Shown: in pieces, positions 7,616 through 13,910 of the stretch
How positions within the stretch are numbered: position 1 is the first letter of the stretch
How the letters are laid out: every line of letters begins with the position of its first letter
Source of the DNA: Candidatus Omnitrophota bacterium
GTDB lineage: Bacteria; Omnitrophota; Gorgyraeia; Pluralincolimonadales; Pluralincolimonadaceae
Direction of reading: 5' to 3'
DNA: 17,308 bases
Assembly: GCA_041653595.1 (NCBI GenBank)
Contig: JBAZFB010000024.1
Span: 1-17,308, forward strand
The notes under the pieces: model-generated
Database searches by the model: none
Seen by the model: the letters and a program-made list of their open reading frames with translations, nothing else
What the model was told of the DNA's origin: nothing
Program-made: the position numbers and the translations under genes

Positions 7616-9748
7616 TTATAATTTACCGCTCTTTTTGATCACCCACAAAAAATTAGCACTTAAAAGGTCATTAAGCAAAGGTGTAGTCGCCAAATACGGC
7701 CGCGTAATATCGACATGATATCTCTTAAAGATAAGGTTGTTCCCCCTTAACAGGCCTTCAAACCTGAATCTGTCAATTAAACCGAAATGGAGCCTTGTGT
7801 TATCGTTAAGATAATTTTCCGTCCTGAACGCGCGCAAAAGACGCCGTTTTAAATGTCCAAAAAGCTCCCTTATCCCGTTGGGCGTATAGATTATCAGCGT
7901 TCCTCCGGTTTTTAATACCCGGCGCACTTCTTTGATCAACTTTTCCTTATCGAAATGGGTTATGTGTTCGATAAAATCAGCCGCCACGACTTTGTCAAAA
8001 AATCCGTCATCGAAAGGCAGGGCGCCGTTTGTGACGTCGCGGACCAGGAATGTCGCCTTGTCCTTAAAGTTATAACGGCTGGAAAGCAGGACGGCGGCTT
8101 CTATCGATTTATTTGAATAGTCGACCCCCCAAGCCGCAGCTCCCGCCAGCGCTGAATGGTAAACAAGGGCGCCGGCGCCGCAGCCTAAATCCAATATCTT
8201 TTCGCCGGCGGAGGCGTTTAAATTTTGTAAAATAATCTCCAACCTCTTCTTCCTTTCGGGATCCCCGGGATCATAATATTCGCCGATCAACGACTCCGGC
8301 GTCTGTATCGATATGCGTTCATCGTAATCTTTACCGGTTACCGCCTTTTCCCTTATTTGTCTTTTGATGGTTTCGAGATCCCGGTATAAGCGGGACCCCT
8401 TTAAAATCTTTTTGGACATCAGGAAAGTCAAAAAATTTTCTATCAAAAAATTGTTCCTGTCCTTAAGGAAATCGTCGGTTGACCGGAAGTTTATACTTCC
8501 TCCGGCAAGGTAATCCGCGAATTCATCCAACTGCCTCCGGTGCTCCGGTTGGATTGCGAAAACATTCCGGTCGCCCCAAAGCGAATCCAAGAATAAATCC
8601 GCGTATTGTTTTATTGCGCCTATTTCATGCCCTTGAAGTAATTCCCGGTAAATACCTTCGATCTTTTTTATCTGCCTCTTCAGATCGAATGATTCCTCGA
8701 CCGTCTTTCTGCCTGCCTCTCCCAGAATGCCGGATCTCGCTTTATCTCTTAATATATCTAATATCGTCTTAGCCAGCGTCTCCGGGTCACCGACAGGGAT
8801 CAAGAACCCATTTACCCCGTCTTTGATTATCTCGGGTATCCCGCCGGCATTAGTTGCGACAACCGGCACTTTCAATGCCATCGCTTCCACCACTACCCTT
8901 CCGAATCCCTCCCTCTCCGGGCAATGGACTAACAATGCCAGGGAATCCAATATCCCGGCTATATCATCCCGGAACCCCAGGAAATAAACCGACGACGAGA
9001 TCTTTAATCTATCCGCCAACCTGATCAATTCGCCTTTATATACGCCGCTGTCATGCTCTTCCCCTACGATCAAAAATTTAACCTGAGGCGATTCCCTGAA
9101 CACTTTAGACGCCGCTTCCAAAAAATATTTTTGGCCTTTTTTCGGGCTTAATTCTCCGACTATACCGACTAAAGGATCATTTTCACCGAAGCCGAATTCG
9201 GCAACTGACTTGTTTTTCCTTTCGCCGGGCTTGAACTCTTCCAGATTTATCCCGTTATATATGACCGTGACCTTATCTGAGCTCCCCCGCCAATTCGCGA
9301 ATTTTTTGCCGACAGCCCTTGAATTCACGATTATCTTATGAGCGAAAGCATACGCCGCCTTTTCGGCGACTCCCCCTGATTCCGGCACCCTTACATGCCA
9401 GACGAGAGGGATCTTGAAATACTTCGCCACCGCGCCGCAATAGATCGCCGCTCTCAGGCCGTTTACGTGGATTAAGTCGATCTTGCGATTTTTGACAAGC
9501 CCCGCCAATTTATTAAAAGTTGAAACCCAGGAGATGAAATTTACCGTCTTGAATGTGCCCATCGGCACGATCTCAACGGCGATCGAATGACTCCGGATCA
9601 AATCGACAAACTTGCCTTCCTCCGGGCAAACTATTACCGGATTGAAGCGTTCGGGATCCAAAGACTTCGCCAGATCCATCAGGCTTCTCTGCCCGCCGCC
9701 TATCCAGTCGCCGAATATGTCTACATATAACACATTGAAGATTTTCAT
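7616..9748 (-). CDS. GT4 glycosyltransferase fused through a long linker to a SAM-dependent methyltransferase
   Basis: A 710-residue bifunctional protein. Residues 1-370 are a full GT4 unit: MKIFNVLYVDIFGDWIGGGQ (1-20), IDLIHVNG (90-97), LVGIVGELSPKKGQ (193-206) and the E-x7-E pair E280/E288 (REGFGRVVVEAMA) followed by TNAGGIPEIIKDG. Residues about 373-485 are a charged, mostly helical-looking segment that I do not recognise. Residues about 490-710 are a class I methyltransferase: motif I ILDLGCGAG (518-526), motif II GVDYS (541-545), ADFIEHI (590-596) and GGTLIIYTPNG (616-626). I place the start at ATG 9748, not at an in-frame TTG 36 bp upstream. This ATG has an AAGGA SD just upstream and forms a 4-bp ATGA overlap with the stop of the preceding gene. 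The enzyme could add a sugar and methylate it or a neighbour, for example capping a chain; this is inference. Confidence 0.87.
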   Translation of the reverse strand: MKIFNVLYVDIFGDWIGGGQRSLMDLAKSLDPERFNPVIVCPEEGKFVDLIRSHSIAVEIVPMGTFKTVNFISWVSTFNKLAGLVKNRKIDLIHVNGLRAAIYCGAVAKYFKIPLVWHVRVPESGGVAEKAAYAFAHKIIVNSRAVGKKFANWRGSSDKVTVIYNGINLEEFKPGERKNKSVAEFGFGENDPLVGIVGELSPKKGQKYFLEAASKVFRESPQVKFLIVGEEHDSGVYKGELIRLADRLKISSSVYFLGFRDDIAGILDSLALLVHCPEREGFGRVVVEAMALKVPVVATNAGGIPEIIKDGVNGFLIPVGDPETLAKTILDILRDKARSGILGEAGRKTVEESFDLKRQIKKIEGIYRELLQGHEIGAIKQYADLFLDSLWGDRNVFAIQPEHRRQLDEFADYLAGGSINFRSTDDFLKDRNNFLIENFLTFLMSKKILKGSRLYRDLETIKRQIREKAVTGKDYDERISIQTPESLIGEYYDPGDPERKKRLEIILQNLNASAGEKILDLGCGAGALVYHSALAGAAAWGVDYSNKSIEAAVLLSSRYNFKDKATFLVRDVTNGALPFDDGFFDKVVAADFIEHITHFDKEKLIKEVRRVLKTGGTLIIYTPNGIRELFGHLKRRLLRAFRTENYLNDNTRLHFGLIDRFRFEGLLRGNNLIFKRYHVDITRPYLATTPLLNDLLSANFLWVIKKSGKL

Positions 9749-10521
9749 CTCTTCCTTAAGCAAAAGATGATATTTTCCGACCAATTTTTTCCAAAAGGCA
9801 GGAGATCCAAGACCATGTCAAAAAACAGGACAAATAAAAATAAAGCCCTGTGGGGATCGATTTGATGCCCCCCGAAAAGCAGGCTTCCCCTGCATATCTT
9901 CTCGATCTTAAACCCTTCGCCCCTAAAGACCCCTACCCAATCATTCAAGCCGGACACCGAAATATGCCCGGCGTCCGAAGTATCCACGATTTCGGCTTTT
10001 GGGGATTTCAAAAACCATAAGGATCTCCTGACTTTCATCATCGGATTGGATTCGTTCGGCGTGCTGATTACGGCCACCCCGTTATTTTTAAGGACCCTTT
10101 TTATCTCCTTGATCGCGTCCAACGGCCGGGTTAAATGCTCTATCACCTCGGAACAGATCACTAAGTCGCATGAGGAATCCTTTAGTTCCAGTTTAGTTAC
10201 ATCCCCGACGCTGAATCTTACATTACCGTCTCCCCTGAAATCCTTCCGCGCCTCACAAAACTCTATCTTTTCGGCATTTTTATCGACCCCGCTGAATGTT
10301 AAACCGTATTCGGCGCCGTATTTGGAGTCCAGGCAAAAGATGTCGTCGCCCATGCCGCATCCCAGGTCCAGGATATCTTTTATATTCCGGCTTTTCAATT
10401 CCCGGCGCACAATATCGCAGATCACCCTGTTCTTCTTCCACCAAAAATAGAGCCGCGAATAACTTAAGAAATCGGGGCTCTCTTTAGCCAATATCTCTTG
10501 CTTGCGCGAATTATCCGGCAT
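9745..10521 (-). CDS. Class I SAM-dependent methyltransferase
   Basis: A 258-residue protein counted from ATG 10521. SAM motif I is ILDLGCGMGDD (50-60), with motif II at SGVDKN (77-82), VGDVTKLELKDSSCDLVICS across 105-124, EVIEHLTRP (125-133) and GVAVISTPNESN (148-159). The C-terminal part has a hydrophobic stretch at about 225-243 (ALFLFVLFFDMVLDLLPFG), which may be buried or membrane-associated. An in-frame ATG exists at 10590, but it would overlap the asnB gene by 80 bp. Starting at 10521 gives an 11-bp overlap in which the ATG lies within the last codons of asnB, in keeping with the rest of the operon. The stop forms an ATGA overlap with the GT4-methyltransferase. Likely a glycan O-methyltransferase, but neither substrate nor position is readable. 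Confidence 0.87.
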   Translation of the reverse strand: MPDNSRKQEILAKESPDFLSYSRLYFWWKKNRVICDIVRRELKSRNIKDILDLGCGMGDDIFCLDSKYGAEYGLTFSGVDKNAEKIEFCEARKDFRGDGNVRFSVGDVTKLELKDSSCDLVICSEVIEHLTRPLDAIKEIKRVLKNNGVAVISTPNESNPMMKVRRSLWFLKSPKAEIVDTSDAGHISVSGLNDWVGVFRGEGFKIEKICRGSLLFGGHQIDPHRALFLFVLFFDMVLDLLPFGKNWSENIIFCLRKR

Positions 10522-12409
10522 AGTCTTTTTTCTCGATGAATATCTTATGCCATATCTCAAAATTCGAAAGCGCCCATAAGTGGCCGGCATAATTTACCCT
10601 GCCATTCCGGTGGTCCGTCAGCATCTGCTTAATAAAACCCGTATTAAAATATTCTCCGGCCGCCGACTCTTTGCTTAACAGCGTCCGCTCGATAAAGCCG
10701 CTCAGGTCCTTGCCTATCCATTTCTTTAACGGGACCGAAAAACCCTGTTTTTTCCGGTTCAATATCTCCTCCGGCAACAATCCCTCCATGGCCTTCTTAA
10801 AGATATATTTTCCTTCTCCCCGTTTCAGCTTCAATCCGGCGGGGATCGTTGCGGTAAACTCCAAAAATTTATGGTCTAAAAAAGGCGAGCGAACTTCCAG
10901 CGAATTAGCCATCGAGGCGATATCCATCTTTACCAACAGATCTCCCGGGAGGTAATTTTTGATATCCACGTAGAGGTTCTTGTCCAATACGCCCAGGTCC
11001 CCGGCGCCCTTGAGACATTCGAGCAATAGATCATACTCGCGTTCTTTCCTCGATCCTTTTTTTAGCCTTTCATTATAAAGTTGCGATTTCAATTCCTCGT
11101 TAAAATATGATACCCACTCGCCATATCGTTGAACGGGACCCAACCTGCCGTACTTCATCGCTTTTTCAAGGCGCCTTAACAGGACGGACCCGCTCCTCGC
11201 AAAACCCATCGTTTTAAATAAGGAGTCGTTTAAGGCGAATAAAAACTTCGGAAAGGCGTTAAGCGGCGCGAAATAAGAATGGACGTTGTACCAGCCATAG
11301 CCGGCAAAATTCTCGTCCCCGCCGTCGCCGGAGAGCGCGACGGTTACGAACTCCCTCGACAATTTTGCCAAATAATAAGTCGGGATACAAGATGCGTCCG
11401 CAAACGGCTCGCCGTAGTGAGAAATCAATTCCGGCAGGATCTCCGCCGCTTCAGGTTTTACGATGAATTCGCGGTGCTCTGTATTAAAGCGTTTTGCGAT
11501 AAGGCGGGCGTATTCTAACTCGGAAAAATCGGCCTCTTCAAAACCCACCGAAAAGGTCTTGACCGGCCGGCCCGAAAGCTGCGATGCCAAAGCGGTGACC
11601 GCGCTTGAATCGATCCCGCCGCTTAAAAGGACCCCCAGGGGCACATCGCTTGCCAGGCGGATCTTTACGGCCTCCCTTAAACGGTCCATGATCTGTTTTT
11701 TCCATCCGGCCTCAGTAAAATCACCCTTGGGTGTAAATTTCAGGTCCCAGTATTCGTTTACGGTCATTTTCCCGTCTTCCCAGACCAGGATGCTCGCGGG
11801 CGGAAGTTTCCTCACCCCCTGGAAGATGGTCCGGGGGGCCGGAATATACTTATATGTAAGGTACAGGTCCAAAGCCTCTAAATCCATGCGAGGGGACGTT
11901 TCAGAAACAGCCAGTATCGACTTGATCTCGGAGCCGAAGACCAGCCTCCCGTTCTCCAAACGATAACACAAAGGTTTCTTTCCGACCCTGTCCCTTGCGA
12001 GGACCAGTTTATCCCGTCTCTCATCCCAGATCGCAAAAGCGTACATCCCGCGAAGATGCTGCACGCAATTCTCGGCATATTCTTCGTACAGATGGACCAA
12101 TACCTCTGTATCCGACTTCGTGTAAAACTTATGCCCCTTGCCCTCTAACCCGTCCCTTAAGTCCCGGAAATTATAGATCTCGCCGTTCATAACGACCCAG
12201 ATATTTTTATCTTCATTATGGACCGGTTGGTGCCCGGTAACCAGATCTATGACGCTTAAGCGCCTTACTCCCAGGCCGATCCTTCCGTTTGAATATAAGC
12301 CCTCGTCATCCGGTCCGCGATGCCTCAACTCATCGCACATCCTTTTGATCGAGCTTGGCTCGACGGATCCGGACCTATTAAAATCTAATATCCCGCATAT
12401 GCCGCACAT
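10511..12409 (-). CDS. asnB: AsnB-type glutamine-dependent amidotransferase (asparagine synthase family)
   Basis: A 632-residue protein matching the length of AsnB-like amidotransferases of exopolysaccharide and exosortase loci. The glutaminase domain has nucleophile Cys2 (MCGICGILDF), LRHRGPDDEG (29-38), VMNGEIYNFRD (73-83) and KSDTE (98-102). The synthetase domain has ATP loop SGGIDSS (263-269), KTFSVGFEE (284-292), SGDGGDE (360-366) and a C-terminal LWALSNFEIWHKIF (611-624). Such enzymes use glutamine nitrogen and ATP to amidate a carboxylate. Here a uronate or similar sugar is more likely than aspartate because of the neighbours, but this is inference. The start is fixed by the required Cys at position 2. 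It is the first gene of the eight-gene operon. No SD stands in front of its ATG; instead a short ORF with a strong SD ends three bases upstream. A paralogue is fused to GT9 later in the same operon, with Ile in place of Asp in the SGxGGDE loop. Confidence 0.93.
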   Translation of the reverse strand: MCGICGILDFNRSGSVEPSSIKRMCDELRHRGPDDEGLYSNGRIGLGVRRLSVIDLVTGHQPVHNEDKNIWVVMNGEIYNFRDLRDGLEGKGHKFYTKSDTEVLVHLYEEYAENCVQHLRGMYAFAIWDERRDKLVLARDRVGKKPLCYRLENGRLVFGSEIKSILAVSETSPRMDLEALDLYLTYKYIPAPRTIFQGVRKLPPASILVWEDGKMTVNEYWDLKFTPKGDFTEAGWKKQIMDRLREAVKIRLASDVPLGVLLSGGIDSSAVTALASQLSGRPVKTFSVGFEEADFSELEYARLIAKRFNTEHREFIVKPEAAEILPELISHYGEPFADASCIPTYYLAKLSREFVTVALSGDGGDENFAGYGWYNVHSYFAPLNAFPKFLFALNDSLFKTMGFARSGSVLLRRLEKAMKYGRLGPVQRYGEWVSYFNEELKSQLYNERLKKGSRKEREYDLLLECLKGAGDLGVLDKNLYVDIKNYLPGDLLVKMDIASMANSLEVRSPFLDHKFLEFTATIPAGLKLKRGEGKYIFKKAMEGLLPEEILNRKKQGFSVPLKKWIGKDLSGFIERTLLSKESAAGEYFNTGFIKQMLTDHRNGRVNYAGHLWALSNFEIWHKIFIEKKDYAG

Positions 12410-12412
12410 AGT

Positions 12413-12457
12413 TTATTTATTCGAACTTTCGGTAATCAGAATTACGGATGGGGTCAA
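12413..12457 (-). CDS. Candidate 14-codon leader ORF upstream of asnB
   Basis: On the minus strand an ideal SD AAGGAG (12465-12470) is followed after seven bases by TTG (12455-12457). The ORF encodes MTPSVILITESSNK and stops at TAA (12413-12415), three bases before the asnB ATG and in the same frame. The asnB start has no SD of its own, so ribosomes ending here could re-initiate on asnB. A 5-bp stem GTAAT/ATTAC with a four-base loop (12432-12445) lies within it. The peptide shows no run of one amino acid that would suggest classical attenuation. Alternative: the SD is a chance match, or TTGACC (12452-12457) is a weak -35 box. Confidence 0.3.
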   Translation of the reverse strand: MTPSVILITESSNK

Positions 12458-12478
12458 TAGAATACTCCTTAAGCGATG

Positions 12479-12487
12479 ATTATATCA
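12479..12487 (-). promoter_or_regulatory. Extended -10 promoter for the asnB-to-nagA operon
   Basis: The minus strand reads TGATATAAT: a perfect TATAAT (12479-12484) with TG one base upstream. The expected start near 12472 would give a leader of about 62 bases before asnB, containing the AAGGAG site and the short ORF. At normal spacing the -35 position reads TAGAAT (12502-12507) and is weak, as in the transporter promoter at 510-518. It lies in the divergent gap, and no promoter this good is apparent between the closely packed genes of the operon until 518. Confidence 0.55.
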
Positions 12488-12541
12488 CAGGAGGTACCCG
12501 TATTCTAGAGCTTTGACCTGACGAATTAGGGGCAAATTGTC

Positions 12542-12569
12542 TTGATTTCCGTCTTCCCCATACTATAAA
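12542..12569 (+). promoter_or_regulatory. Sigma70-type promoter for the radical SAM gene
   Basis: TTGATT (12542-12547) and TATAAA (12564-12569) are separated by 16 bases. The start would be near 12576, giving a leader of about 24 bases that contains the SD GGAG at 12589-12592, seven bases before the ATG at 12600. Box match and spacing are reasonable but not perfect. The predicted start of the divergent asnB transcript is about 100 bp away, so one regulator could act on both. I see no convincing operator palindrome between them. Confidence 0.45.
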
Positions 12570-12599
12570 ATGTACCCTGTTGCTAACCGGAGTGACTTT

Positions 12600-13886
12600 A
12601 TGAAAAGAACGATCAATGTCTGTTTAATAAGCCCGCCCCAGATCAACAGTTTGGATGACAGGATAGATCCGCCTTTAGGGCTGTTGTATGTTGCCGCCTC
12701 GATAAGGGATATGGGAATCGAGGTAAGGGTCGCTGATCTGGCTTCACGGCCCTATGCGCAATGGGAAAAATTGATCGGCAAGGCGGATGTATACGGCATA
12801 GAAATTTATACCTGCAATTACCCTATCTCAAAACAAATAAAGAAGATCTGCAAGAAACTAAATCCTTTATCGAAGATCGTAGCCGGCGGGGCCCACCCCA
12901 CGGCCTTGCCTAAACGGTCATTAAGGGATTTTGATATCGTCATAAAAGGGGAAGCGGACCTGAGCATAAAGGAATGCCTGAAGGATATAATCAAGGGGAA
13001 GCCAAAGGCCATTTACGACTTTAACATACCGCAGGACCTGGATAAATTACCTTTTCCGGCCAGGGACCTGGTTGATATAAAAAATTACCATAGGATCGTG
13101 GGGGGCAAGTTAGCGACTTCCATAATAACTTCGAGGGGGTGCCCTTACAAATGCGCTTTCTGCAACAGTCCTATGACCTTCAAAAAGATGAGATTCCGCT
13201 CCAACCAGTCGGTCGTAGACGAGATAAAACTGATCATAAAACGATACGGTATCAGGAATTTTATCATTTATGACGATATTTTCACGTTAAATAGGACGCG
13301 GCTTTATCCCCTACTGGATGAGTTTAAAAAATTACGGATAAAATTCCGGTGCAACGGGAGGGCTGACCGGAATAATTACGATGATTTCGTGAGATTAAAG
13401 GAAGCGGGATGCACGACTATCGCATTTGGGGCGGAATCCGGCAGCCAGGAACTTTTAGACAGGATAAATAAAAAATGCACGGTGGAGCAGAACATTAAAG
13501 CTATAAAAGATGCCAAAAAAGCTGGATTGATAACGAAAGTTTACCTTATAGTGGGCATACCCGGGGAAAATAAGGATACCATCCAAGAAACAAAGAGGTT
13601 TATGGAAACGGCCGATCCCGATGAATATACCCTTTTTACCTTTATCCCCCTCCCGGGCAGCGATACCTGGGAACATAAAAAGAAATACGGGATCAGGCGT
13701 ATCGTTAAGGTCTATAGTGAATTCTATAACATAGCCGGCCAGGGAGAAGGGGGTTTGGTCACTGAAACCGATTCCTACGACCTGGAAGAGCTCATGGAAA
13801 TGAGGGAAGACCTGAAGGGTTTTTTGACCAAAAGAAGGTGGAGAGGCGACATCCAGGAGTATTTCAAAAGGATAAAGTGGCGGTGA
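12600..13886 (+). CDS. Radical SAM protein with B12-binding-type N-terminal domain
   Basis: A 428-residue protein. Residues 1-140 look like the cobalamin-binding Rossmann region found in this class: VCLISPPQ (7-14), PPLGLLYVAASIRDMG (24-39), KIVAGGAHPTALP (92-104) and IKGEAD (115-120). The DxHxxG cobalamin motif is not visible, so B12 binding is uncertain. The radical SAM core begins at SRGCPYKCAFCN (178-189) with the cluster cysteines C181, C185 and C188 (CxxxCxxC). It continues with IIYDDIFTLN (222-231), FGAESGSQELLDRINK (276-291) and YLIVGIPGENKDT (315-327). It should cleave SAM at a 4Fe-4S cluster to start radical chemistry; in glycan loci such proteins can be methylases or sugar-modifying enzymes. 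An in-frame ATG 30 bp upstream is less likely because GGAG sits seven bases before 12600. It is the only plus-strand gene. Role inferred, fold certain. Confidence 0.9.
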   Translation: MKRTINVCLISPPQINSLDDRIDPPLGLLYVAASIRDMGIEVRVADLASRPYAQWEKLIGKADVYGIEIYTCNYPISKQIKKICKKLNPLSKIVAGGAHPTALPKRSLRDFDIVIKGEADLSIKECLKDIIKGKPKAIYDFNIPQDLDKLPFPARDLVDIKNYHRIVGGKLATSIITSRGCPYKCAFCNSPMTFKKMRFRSNQSVVDEIKLIIKRYGIRNFIIYDDIFTLNRTRLYPLLDEFKKLRIKFRCNGRADRNNYDDFVRLKEAGCTTIAFGAESGSQELLDRINKKCTVEQNIKAIKDAKKAGLITKVYLIVGIPGENKDTIQETKRFMETADPDEYTLFTFIPLPGSDTWEHKKKYGIRRIVKVYSEFYNIAGQGEGGLVTETDSYDLEELMEMREDLKGFLTKRRWRGDIQEYFKRIKWR

Positions 13887-13910
13887 TCATCTAAATTCCG
13901 GACGATACCT

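Noticed and set aside
9749..9784. Upstream TTG start for the GT4-methyltransferase
   Set aside because: It adds 12 residues before the natural MKIFNVLYVD opening; the ATG at 9748 has an SD and the 4-bp ATGA overlap typical of this operon.
10522..10590. Upstream ATG for the methyltransferase at 9745-10521
   Set aside because: It would overlap asnB by 80 bp, and the extra 23 residues are basic and unlike the family start; the 11-bp overlap is more consistent.
12570..12599. Upstream ATG for the radical SAM protein
   Set aside because: It coincides with the end of the predicted -10 box, and a good SD (12589-12592) points to the ATG at 12600.
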